Positions 8,882-20,141 of a stretch of 64,000 nucleotides of DNA are shown here, one piece after another; within the stretch, counting starts at the first letter, position 1; each line of letters starts with the position of its first letter. Location of the stretch: positions 34,698,620 through 34,762,619 of the forward strand of contig NC_084887.1 of the NCBI RefSeq assembly GCF_958979055.1, read 5' to 3'. The notes beneath the pieces are model-generated. The model was not told where the DNA came from. It saw only the letters and a list, made by a program, of their open reading frames with translations, and did no database searches. The position numbers and the translations under genes are program-made. This DNA is from Alnus glutinosa. Its lineage: Eukaryota; Streptophyta; Magnoliopsida; Fagales; Betulaceae.

Positions 8882-11800
8882 ATGGCAGTTTCTTCCAGTC
8901 AAACTAAAACCCTTGCTCTCTCAGAAATGGATTATTCGAATCCATTTTTTCTGCATCACAGTGATAATCCCGGGTCGTTTCACAACAACTCACTGGTGAC
9001 AATTACAGCTCCTGGAAAAGAGCAATGCCGATGACTTTAACAGCGAAGAACAAGATCGGTTTTGTCAATGGTTCTCTTCCTAAACCATTGGACTTACCGG
9101 ATTCTGATCCTTTGAGTTTCTCATGGTGCCGCTGTAATAATATGGTCCTTTCTTGGTTGATCAACTCTGTCTCGAAAGAGATAGCAGCCAGCATCATTTA
9201 CGTCGATTCTGCAGCAGATATATGGACTGATCTTCAGGATTGGTTTTCACAACTCAATGGTCCGAGAATTTTTCAAATTCAGCAGAATATGTCATCTCTT
9301 TCTCAAAATAATGATTCTGTAAGTACTTATTTTACAGCTCTAAAAGGTCTTTAGGATGAACTTGATAATCATCAACCACTTCCTTGTTGCACGTGTGGTG
9401 CTACGAAGATCTTGCAAGCCAAACATCAACGTCAGTATGTTTATCAATTCCTCATGGAACTGAATGAGAGTTTTTCTCATATTCGTGGACAGATCTTGTT
9501 GATAGATCCCTTGCCGCCTATGAACAAGGTTTTTTCTCTTGTTCTTCAAGAGGAAAGGTAGCTTTCACTTTCTGTATTAAGTCTTTCTTTCAATCAGAGT
9601 ACTACTGCTTTACTCAGCAAAACTGTACCTCCAACTCAGAATCGATTTGTCAACAACAAAGGCAATTCGACTCGAAAAGATCACCCTACATGTTCACATT
9701 GTGGTCTCATTGGCCACACCATGGAGAAGTGCTATCGACTCCATGGTTTTCCTCCTGGATTTAAATTTACCAAGGGCAAAAACACTTCTCATGTAGCTAA
9801 TCAAGTTTTTGACGGTGATGTTCCTCAACTGCCGATCACATATGAGCAATGTCAGCAACTCATGAGTACGTTCAAACCAGCTTCTCCAGAAATTGCCTCA
9901 TCCGCCAATCAGGTTGCTTCCACTTCTTCTCCTCAAGATCAATTGATTTCTACTATGGGAGGTAACATATCAATCTCTTCTCATTTCTCTCATTTAGATA
10001 CAAAACATTAGGTATTTGCATCTTCTATATCATTAGCTCAAAAAACTCATTTCACAAATTCACCAAAAGCTCCATGGATCTTTGATACTGGGGCAACAGA
10101 TCATATGATCTGTTCTATCTCTTTATTCACTTCAATTACCTCAATTACTTCTAAAACAGTAAAATTACCTAATGGACAATATGCCGCTGTCACTCATATT
10201 GGCACAGTTAAAATTTCAGAAACTTTTATTTTAACTGATGTTCTTTGCATCCCTTCCTTTTCCTTCAATTTGATTTCGGTTAGCAAGCTGATTAAAAATA
10301 TGCAGTGTTGCTTCATTTTCTTATTCCAATTCTGTTTCATTCAGCACCTTACAAGATGGATGACGATTGGAGTGGGAAAAGAGGAATGAGGCCTATATCA
10401 TTTACTGCAAGATTCGGTTTCTGTTTTACCTTTCAATTATGTTTTGAGTAATTCTACTTTGTTAAATTCTGCTTTAACAAATTATGCTGTATTGCATTTC
10501 AATAATCATAATGGTAATCCGGATCAGTCTGTAACTAGTAGCTTATGGCATTACAGACTTGGTCACTTGTCGGATAAGCGATTGCAATTGCTTTCTCATG
10601 TAATTCCTCAACTTGTTCATGAATCCAATAAATCTTGCAGTGTTTGTCCTTTAGCCAAACATCATCGACTTTCTTTTCCTCATAGTGAATTAGTTTCTCA
10701 TAATCTATTTGACTTAATTCATTGTGATATATGGGGTCCCTTTTCTACAAAATCTCTTAGTGGTTTTTCTTACTTCTTAATTATAGTTGATGATAACACT
10801 AGATTCACATGGGTTCATTTGTTATAACACAAATCTCAAACTCGAAATCATATTCAGAATTTCTTTAACATGGTTGAAACACAATTCAAATTGAAAATCA
10901 AGTGTTTACGTTCAGATAGTGGTGTTGAGTTTAACATGTCTGATTTTTATTCTTCTAGAGGGGTTTTTCACCAACTTAGTTGTGTTGAAACACCACAACA
11001 AAACTCTACTGTTGAACGAAAACACCAGCATATCTTAAATGTAGCACGTTCCCTTCAATTTCAATCACATTTACCCTTACATTTTTGGGGAGAATGTATA
11101 CTCACAGCTGTTCATTTGAAAAATAGAATCCCTACTCCTATGTTAGACAACAAATCTCCATATCAGGTTTTATTTTCTTCAATTCCGTCTTATTCTCATC
11201 TTCGTGTATTTGGTTGCTTGTGCTATGCCAATACACTTACTAGAAACAGACACAAATTTGATCCTCGTGCAAGACCTTGCATTTTCCTTGGATATCCATT
11301 TGGTATTAAAGGTTACAGATTATATGACCTACATTCAAAATCTCTCTTTGTTTTAAGAGATGCCATTTTTCATGAAAATATTTTTCCTTTTACGATTCAA
11401 CATCCTAACATTCATTTTTCCTCTCCCATTTCTTCTTCATTTCATCCTGTTCTTCCATTACTTACAACTGATCATCTCTCATTCTTTCCTTCATCTCATT
11501 TAAATTTTGATGTTCTTTCTCATAATACAGATTTTGTAGTTCACAATTCTGCAGATTTTAATTCTGCGGAACTCACTTCTGCAGCACCTCCTTCACACCA
11601 TTTAGCATCTTCTTTTGATGATGTTGCTGTTACTTCTTCCAACTTAAATCCTGCACCTAATTCACCTAGAAAATCTTCTAGGATAAAACATAAACCAAAA
11701 TATTTGCATGACTATCATTGTCATCTTGCAGGCTCCTCTTCCACGCCCTTATCATCCTCATCTTCATCTTCAGGTATTCCTTATGCTATTTATTCTTTTC

Positions 11801-13396
11801 TCTCTTATGCTAAACTCTCATCTAATCAGAAATACTTTAGTTTATCTGTTTCTTCTATTGTTGAACCTAAGTTCTATCATCAAGCTGTCAAACATGAGAA
11901 GTGGCGTGAGGCTATGCATACTGAAATCAAGGCTTTAGAATTGAACAACACCTGGACTGTCATGGATCTTCCTCCATCCAAACAATCAATCGGATGCAAA
12001 TGGGTATACAAAATCAAGCTTAAGTCTGATGGGACTGTTGAGCGTTACAAAGCTAGATTGGTTGCTAAAGGATACAATCAATGCGAATGCATTGCTTACT
12101 ATGAAACTTTTTCCCCTGTCGCTAAACTCACCACTGTGAGGACTCTCCTTGCCATTGCAGCAGCTCGAAATCGGCATCACCATCAACTCGATGTGAATAA
12201 TGCCTTTCTTCATGGAGACCTCGACGAGGAAGTCTATATGGATATGCCTCTTGGATTTGGTGGAAAGGGGGAGTCTAAAGTATGTAGGTTGAACAAGTCT
12301 CTCTATGGTCTAAAGCAAGCTTCAAGGCAATGGTTTGCCAAGTTTTCTTCTGCTTTATTAGAGTTTCATTTTGTTCAATCTAAGGCTGATTACACTCTAT
12401 TCACAAGAACTCAGGATTCTTCATTCATTGCTCTTCTTGTATATGTCGATGACATTGTTATTGCAAGTGATAATTCTGCAGCTATCTCCCAATTGATTCA
12501 AGTTCTTAATGACAAGTTCAAATTGAATGATCTTGGTCCACTTAAGTTCTACCTTGGTTTGGAAATCGCCAGGAATGAACATGATATCTCTCTTAGTCAA
12601 AGAAAGTATGCTTTGGAAATTCTTGAAGACACTGATTTTCTAGCTTCTAAACCTGCCAAATTTCCAATGGAGCCACACATTAAATTTTCAAAAGATTCTG
12701 GATTTCTTCTTGATGATCTCACTTCTTATCGTAGACTAGTTGGCAGGCTGCTCTATCTCACAATTACACGTCCAGATATATTTTTTTTCGGTTCAAGTCC
12801 TTACTCCGTTTATGGATAAACCGAGCACTATACACTTAGATGATGCTCATCGTATTCTAAGATATATTAAAGGTTCTCCAGGTCAAGGATTATTTTTCTC
12901 AGCAAAATCCTCTCTTCAACTTAAAGATTTTTGTGATTCAGATTGGGCCGATTATTCTGACACAAGAAGATCAGTCACGGGTTTCTGCATCTTCTTAGAT
13001 GAATCTTTGATTTCTTGGAAGTCCAAAAAACAAACCACGATTTCTAGGTCATCTGCTGAAGTTGAATACAGGGCCATGACATTTACATGCTGTGAGATTG
13101 TATGGCTTCGGGCCCTTCTTCAAGATCTTCAGGTTTCACCACAAGTTGCTTTGCTTTACTGTGATAGCAAAGCTGCACTACACATAGTTGCTAATCTGGT
13201 CTTTTATGAGAGAACAAAACATATTGATATTGACTGTCATGTTGTATGTGAAAAGATTCTGTTGGGAATCATTCGGACATTTCATGTTTCTTCTAATCAT
13301 CAACTGGTAGACATGTTCACTAAAGCTCTTGGCTATTGTTCTTTCTCTCCTTTGATGTCCAAGATGAGGCTTCACAATATCTACTCCTCATCTTGA
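8882..13396 (+). pseudogene. Broken copia gag-pol polyprotein
   Basis: Gag starts at 8882 (MAVSSSQTKTL..., with NPFFLHHSDNPGS) and shifts frame near 9000. From 9025 to about 12786 one reading frame continues through five stops (9352, 9559, 10009, 10387, 10825). It encodes the gag core; a CX2CX4HX4C zinc knuckle (CSHCGLIGHTMEKC, about 9694-9735); a protease with DTGATDHM (about 10084); a GAG-pre-integrase region (WHYRLGHLSD and CSVCPLAKH); and an integrase core with D (HCDIWGPF), D (RSDSGVEF) and E (STVERKHQ). Reverse transcriptase follows with YVDD (12440-12451). A second frameshift in the T-run at 12780-12787 separates the tail with RNase H motifs [21 protein letters not shown] and YCDSKAAL, ending at 13396. 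Most stops look like single-base changes, so decay came after insertion. Confidence 0.93.
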
Positions 13397-13403
13397 GGGG
13401 GAG
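13394..13403 (+). promoter_or_regulatory. Polypurine tract
   Basis: TGAGGGGGAG lies immediately before the 3' LTR, the position where plus-strand DNA synthesis is primed. The stop codon of the broken pol frame overlaps its start. Confidence 0.85.
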
Positions 13404-13689
13404 TATTGGATAGCAGCAAACTGAAAGTATGCTGCGTATGTTTGAAGATACAAAATCAAGTTGCACGTGTTGTTTAAACTGCAGAGCAATTGACAACTGT
13501 ACTCTAGTTAGTTAGTGCTATACTCTGTTAGATTAGTGAGCTGGCTGTTAGATTAGTGAGCTGGCATTAAGTTAGAGAAGGTTATTAATCTCGATCAGTC
13601 AGTTTGTAATATTGCTTAGTATATATTCTGTAACTCAGTTTTATTCAATACATAGAAATCATTTTTCTCCAAACTCTCAATTTCCAATA
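13404..13689 (+). repeat. 3' LTR (286 bp, with 20-bp tandem duplication)
   Basis: Same ends as the 5' LTR (TATTGGATAG ... TTTCCAATA). It is longer because GTTAGATTAGTGAGCTGG is tandemly repeated at about 13527-13564. Confidence 0.93.
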
Positions 13690-16641
13690 GTAATTGAAGC
13701 GAGAGCAAAGTAGTTGCTGTCGCTATTTCACTCTACAAGTCGGTGCAACTTCATAATCTCTCTTGGAGGTTTAAAGGGTTGATTTGACCGGCAATGCTCG
13801 ATTGGCTCGATGTGTTGAGCATGCATTTCCAGTAAATTCTCCAAAAGTAATGTTTAGCCAAATTTTAACTAAAATTCATAAAAGTCTTCCTACATCAAGC
13901 TCTTTTCCCATTCTTTATTATAATTCTTGTCACTTTATACTTTTTTTTTAGTCATTTCTCCCTCTTTCTCTCTCATCCCTTCCTCATTCCTCACCAACTT
14001 AAATATAACAAATCAATAAAAATTATATTTTTTTTTAAGTAGAAAAATATTTAGAAAGTTTAATTAATGGTACTCTCTTGAAAAGTGGCTAGTTAAAATA
14101 ATAAAAGTAAAATTTAAATTAAAAAAAAAAAAAAAAAAAAAAACTCACTAAGGATACTCTTATGTCGTCATATATGCCTTTGCTAGTATGTGTGATGATT
14201 TGGGCTTTGATTTAATTCTTATTCATTTGTTGTCATATATTTTTTATTCATTATAAAATTAGTATACTTGTTCCGTCTTGTTTGGTAGGATTCAGCAACA
14301 ATTTTACATTATGATTTTTATTCTAACTATTTAGATCGATAAATTGTATCATAACTGCCTCGTATTTTCACGTAAGAACGTAAGTGAAAAACGTAATTAA
14401 CTAAAATATATATTTCTATAATGGAAATCATCTCAAAAGTTCTTGACAATTATAGATTTGAGTTGGCAAATACTGAAATACGTCATTCCGTACGGAATTA
14501 TATTTGCATTTATATTTAATTGTCGTCTTTTATTTTTCACGTTCACAATTAAATAAATTATTACTATTTTTTAAATAAAAGATGAATATGGGTGGAAATA
14601 TATATATATATGACTTTGGATCTCCTTTTGGAATAGTGGTTTCACCGACATATGCCTGTGGGCGGTGATGACACGGGCTCTTAAATATTCTAAGACTTGA
14701 AGCCCACAAAATTCATCTTGTTGCCTGAACGGTCTCAGGCAAGGCCCATACAGAACAATCTGGGATTACTGATGACTATTTTCAAGTGATCTAGCTAAGC
14801 TAAGCCCAACGCTTGGAGGGCTGAATGACCCAGATCTCTTGTGAAGTGTAATGGGCCTAAAACAGTTAGGCCTGTGCAAAAGCGGTTTGGCCTAATTCAT
14901 TGTAATAATTATATCCATGAGTGGCAAAGATGGTGATGTGCCTTAAAAGCATTATTTTTTACTGTTTTTTAAAAAAAATATTTTATTTTTGTAAATTAAA
15001 AGCAAAATACTTGTTTCGTCGGACTCGGAGACACTTTTTTTTTGGAAGGGAGACTCGGAGACACTTGATTTTATGGAAGATTTGAATAGAAAAGTTGTCC
15101 AAAAGTAGGAAACTTGGTGGGTTTTTATTACCTCAACCTAAAATCCGGTAAGCAAGCCCCAAAGGATGGAGTCACTCATGAAAGTTGCATTTAGGTGCCC
15201 TGTGCCCACATGTCTAAAGCCTAAAGCTATCTCATTTTCTGCTTTCTTCACTATAGCTCCTTATGCTCAAAATAATTATATTATAAACAAGTTTATAAAG
15301 TAGGAATAACATTGAGGCATATGATTCAGATTTTGACAGCTTCAGGGCCCTCAAACAGGTGTTCTAGATCGGCCTGTGGGTTGGGGGGGATTTTGGTTCC
15401 ACAGTAGGAGCACTATACCCCTGTATTTAGGGCTTGTTATCTTTAATGGAAGATGGGTTCATTGCTATACCAATCATTCAAATTAACATATGTTCTTAAA
15501 AGCACGAACGTAGTTGCACACGTGTCAAAGCTAAACGTGGGTTTAATAGGCTGAATTGAAAGAAATTTTTTCAACGTGATTGAGAAGAGAACGAGTAGAA
15601 ATACACTCGTTTAAAATTGGAAGACATACACTCGTTTAAAATGCGTTTCTAAGTTGAGAGGAGTTATCAATTTTGATGGGATATCAAGCAAATCATTTCA
15701 TGTTTACTGCTGAGCTGTTGAATCAAATTTCAGATTAGGGATCTCCATAATCAAGCTTTATCTGGCAAATGATCATGGATTAGGTGGAATGCTTGGTGTA
15801 ATCAAGATTCATTTCTTTTAATATATTCATTTCTCATAAAGTTAACAGTTAAATTATGAATTAGACCCTTGACTCCTCCCTCTTGTCCATGACTTTCTTC
15901 CTATTGCATCCACTCTACCCCGAGCTTCAGCCCTAATATTTTTTTGCCTATGCTTTTCTTTCTTCTTTCTTAATTTCTTTACTCATTATTAATTGCATGC
16001 GAGTAATGATTAACAACCATTTCTAGCTATAACGGTATGAAATTATATTCTTAACCGAGAAAGCTTTCCTTTAAGTTGATTAGGAGGAAATTTCTCAAAT
16101 CAAGCCTATTAAATTGACATATATGAAAAAATTTCCTCCAACTCAGATGATAAATGTTGGCGTAATAGACTTAGGGTGCGTTTGAAATTACAATTTCGTA
16201 GACAAAAAATGTGATTTTAAATCAAATCGCAAAAAATGAATTGTTTGAGAATTGAGTTGTTAACAAATTTCGATTTGAAAACGCAGAAAACTGCATTTTC
16301 AAATTGCAGATAATAGGGTACTTTTTTGAAATAACAGAATTTTAAAAGTTAAGTTGCGATTTTGCTAAACGATTAACTGCGTTTTTAAAAATCACTTTTT
16401 CAAATCCAACATTTTAAAATTGATATTTTTAAATCGCACTTTTTGAAATCTTAAACCTAAATGGACCCTTAATTGAAAGAATTTATTCCAACTCAATTTA
16501 AAAATAAATAAATAAATAAATTATCCTAAACTGACCTTAATGAGAAGGCATGTAAAACACATTACGTCAGTTAATATAAATTTAGTGAAGAAAACAAAAT
16601 TATGTGATTTAAAAAAGTACTATATTGTCTGCAATTTGAAA

Positions 16642-16681
<40 letters not shown>

Positions 16682-17858
16682 TTTTAAATTGCAATTTTTT
16701 TACTTTTTTTATTAGGATTGTTTCTGTTGCACCCAATCATCCACATGCGCGTGTATATATATATATATATATATAACACCCAAATAATTAGAACCCTAAT
16801 ATCTAGCAACATATCATATGCCTCAATAGCAACATAGTGAAACATAAACAAGGTCACGAAAACGGATCTAATGTCCCCAAAAGGGGCTACAATACAACCG
16901 AAGCCACTCCATTTGATTTACAAATCCTTTCGGCTTAACAAAAAAATGGGGTTTCTTTTTAATAATTAATATGTGTCCGACTATAAACATTTAACCCTAA
17001 CTTTAGAGCCAATAGGCAGCCAAAGGACCACACAAAGTACACCCGGGTGTCAAAGGATTAGCCGACCGGGTCCGTCCTCTTTGTGACTTTGACATGACTT
17101 TCAGCCCCTAATAAGCATCTTTTATTAATTATTTTTATAATTACCTTTCATTGTTTATTTTAATAAACTAATTCAACGGCCAGGATTTGGCGCCGTCCGT
17201 AGCCATTCCTTCGGCGCTGTCACATTGATGGCATGCTCTACTCTTTAATTATATCAACATCTGTAAAGCAAAACATGGGATTGGGCCACAAATCTTTCCT
17301 TCGACGGGGTTAGTTTGAGAAATGCTAAGATAATGGTTTGGTAGAGTCCCAACCACATGGTCCTCATCGGGTAATTAATTGTTTTTTAATTAATTTTTTG
17401 TATCGCATACAATTCAAATAAGTAATTGCACTTAATTTTCGATAGTCTTATTACTACGTCGAAGGGTTTTCTACAAATGATTCATATCATATAAGTAAAG
17501 ATGAAAAATTAAAAATTAAAGAGATCTGTTTAATGTCATTCTTTTACACATTTATTGTACGAAGATGAGCAAAAAATATACAAGAGAACGATCCAAACAT
17601 TTTTCAATATTTAAACTCCTTGAACTACCGCATGTCTTTAACATAGCCTCATGCATATGCACCGGCAAGTGTGGCACTAAGATATGTCATATTACCAAAT
17701 TGCAAATAAAATAAAATAAACTGTCATAGTTTGATGTTTAAATAGATGGAAGCATTGCTGTTGCACATGATCACTTTTATGTCTTTCTTCCTAAAAGACC
17801 TTCTTCTTTTTTTTTCTTTTTTTTTTTTTCATAGCCAAAATTATTATTATTATTATTA
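13690..17858. other. Intergenic DNA, no gene recognised
   Basis: AT-rich sequence. It holds a poly(A) run at about 14120-14142 and (TA)n tracts at 16649-16675 and 16753-16775. The stretch 14640-14900 is less AT-rich with several TGGGC/GGCCC words but no convincing gene or snoRNA. No transposon ends were found. Confidence 0.5.
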
Positions 17859-18041
17859 GAGAAATGATTCTTTACCACCTAAATATACAACTTTTCACCA
17901 CCTTGTCTATGTGGCAAGGTGGTCCCCCACTTTATTTTATTTTTTAAAAATAAAAAAACTCTAAAGTTAGTAGGGGACCACCTTGCCACATAGACAAGGT
18001 GGTGAAAAGTTGTATATTTAGGTGGTAGTGAATCATTCCTC
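17859..18041. mobile_element. MITE with about 80-bp inverted repeats and 9-bp TSD
   Basis: The ends GAGAAATGATTC and GAATCATTCCTC are near-complementary, and the arms stay paired inward through ACCACCTAAATATACAAC and CCACCTTGTCTATGTGG to about CCCCC/GGGG. That leaves only about 20-25 bp in the middle unpaired. TTATTATTA lies on both sides (17850-17858 and 18042-18050), a 9-bp duplication as Mutator-like elements make, although the surrounding TTA repeat weakens that point. Length 183 bp, no coding capacity. Confidence 0.85.
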
Positions 18042-18479
18042 TTATTATTATTAAAAAAAAAACTAAAATTTGACCACCCCTTTTATTCTCGGTTCAAGTG
18101 GTGGTATTTTGAAAAGAATTTTGTCAAATTGGTCATGTGCAGGACATTTGACATTTTTTTTTTCTTTCATCCATTTTAATGTATGACATTGACAGAACAA
18201 CTTTCTTTTTAAGAAAATTATAAATTGGTAGTTTGACATATCCAGGTATCACACTTGAAAATTCATGAGACCAACTTAAAAACAAGAGATAGTTAAGGAG
18301 GTTTAAATATATTTTCCCTTTAAAGATATGAATATATTTGCTCTTGTTTAAGGCATTCATGCATGTAATGGGGATAAGGATCTTCTCAATTTTTTGTGAA
18401 ATTTGAGATGAGCTATTTCATTATCAAAATTTTATTTTATTACATTTAACTGTGTATATATATATATATATATATATAT

Positions 18480-18932
18480 TTTTGAAATGAAACAGAAAAC
18501 TTCATTACTAAATATAAGCCTCACAAAGGATTACACTTGACCAAATGCCAATACAAATACAAGAGAAGCACATACATGCCCGAAGGCAAAAATCACTGCC
18601 TGTAGGCCATTTGTGACTGGAGATAAAGAAACTCCACCCACTAAGTCAGGAAAAATCTGACTTAAAAGCAGCCACCAAAGATAGACTGTGATAAAGATCA
18701 AGAATATACTAAAACAACAGCTACCCAAATAATAAATAAACATTACAAAAAATAGACTTTAAACCCCTCTTAACAATAAAGCACAACCTAGCACAAAGAA
18801 GAGAGACAGATCTAGTATCCAAGTCAACAAACAGTCTCCATAATGTCTACAAATTACAAAGGTAAACCATAACAAAAGACACAAGCAAAAAATACAACAC
18901 AGTGCCGACAGAAGAGACAGAGGCGATTCCAT
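18480..18932 (-). mobile_element. Possible truncated non-LTR retroposon
   Basis: On the minus strand the sequence ends ...TGAAGTTTTCTGTTTCATTTC followed by an A-run and (TA)n, reminiscent of a plant LINE 3' end. The segment sits exactly between two (TA)n tracts (18454-18479 and 18933-18954), as if inserted into one microsatellite that was duplicated. No reverse transcriptase motif is present; a 70-codon minus frame at 18531-18743 is hydrophobic and unidentified. The call rests on structure only. Confidence 0.35.
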
Positions 18933-18959
18933 TATATATATATATATATATATAAATAC

Positions 18960-20063
18960 AATAAAATAATTAAAAAATTGAGAGAACTCATTCCATGCAA
19001 TGTGGGATTCGAAAGAAGCCTACAATTATAGGCAATTTAAAGCATGATCATTCTGATTTCCGAAGCAAGGGTTGGTGAAACTTTGCAAAAACTCAAAACC
19101 AAGTACATGGTAGGTATCATTGGTATTGGTGTAGACGACGGGATGCTAATCTAGACCATTGGGAGATCAGCTGAATGCCTCAATCCAAGAGCTGGGTTGC
19201 CTCTAAATAGGGATTTGGGCCTTGGTCCAACATGGTCTCGAGTCTCAAATCATCTTGGGCTAGCTCAAATTTCATAACCCTAAAAGATAGACTCAAATGC
19301 CAATTAAAAACCTAAAAAAAGGCTAGCAGGTTGGGGGGTCGGCTATAGAATATTAGAATGGTCCAGCCCACCTAAAATTAAGGCTAAGTTTGAGGTCTGG
19401 TGTGATAGATCATAGCCTAGAATTGATGGTTGGATGTGACTTTTGGTTCTTGGAGGCTTATTCTTAGACAAATGGTATAAACTACACATGGCAACTCTTT
19501 GACGTTGATGTACAAGACGTGTAATTTTGAGGTAATTGCCACCACCCAACAACTCCTAACGTGATAAGTTTGGCATCGTACATGCAAGAAGTGATAAAAG
19601 GATTTCCATTTCCATTTCTTATTAAGACCAGACAACCATGATTTCAGATAATACCAAATACATGGGACCTATTGATTTATATGTTTATTTGTTGGACCAT
19701 GTGAATTTAATGGTAATTTTAAAAAATGAAAAAAAAATAGAAGAATGACCAGAAAAAAATCATTTCTCTTTATATTTAAAAGATATAAAAAGTATCATAT
19801 ATTCTAAAATAAAATAAAATATCACATATAGATATAAATTAGAGTTGTTCTTTTTCTTTTTCGAATATAGAATTGTTGTTTTTCAAACGATAAGAAAACC
19901 CCAATAGGCACAATTTCCTCACCATTACTGGAAGGCTATAACTAAGTCAGATGGTGACCGTATTGCAAAGACTGCAACTCTGCAATCAATTATTGGAATT
20001 TAATTTGTTTGTTTTTTCTTTTTCTTTACATACAAGAGCAAATGGGGAAGAAAAATTTGTGGG

Positions 20064-20141
<78 letters not shown>

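Larger units (their letters stand above)
8522..13689 (+). mobile_element. Full-length Ty1/copia LTR retrotransposon, non-autonomous
   Basis: A complete 5168-bp element: 5' LTR, tRNA-iMet primer-binding site, gag-pol, polypurine tract and 3' LTR, in that order. The domain order protease, integrase, reverse transcriptase, RNase H identifies copia (RE1-like). The LTRs differ by about nine substitutions plus a one-base indel over 266 aligned bases, and the 3' LTR has an extra tandem copy of about 20 bp, so insertion is not very recent. Flanks GTAAC (8517-8521) and GTAAT (13690-13694) look like a 5-bp target duplication with one change. The coding frame holds five stops and two frameshifts, so the element cannot make its own proteins. 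Confidence 0.95.

Noticed and set aside
14640-14830. C/D-box-like pairs (TGATGAC ... CTGA)
   Set aside because: No terminal stem and no rRNA or snRNA guide complementarity that I can see next to the D box.
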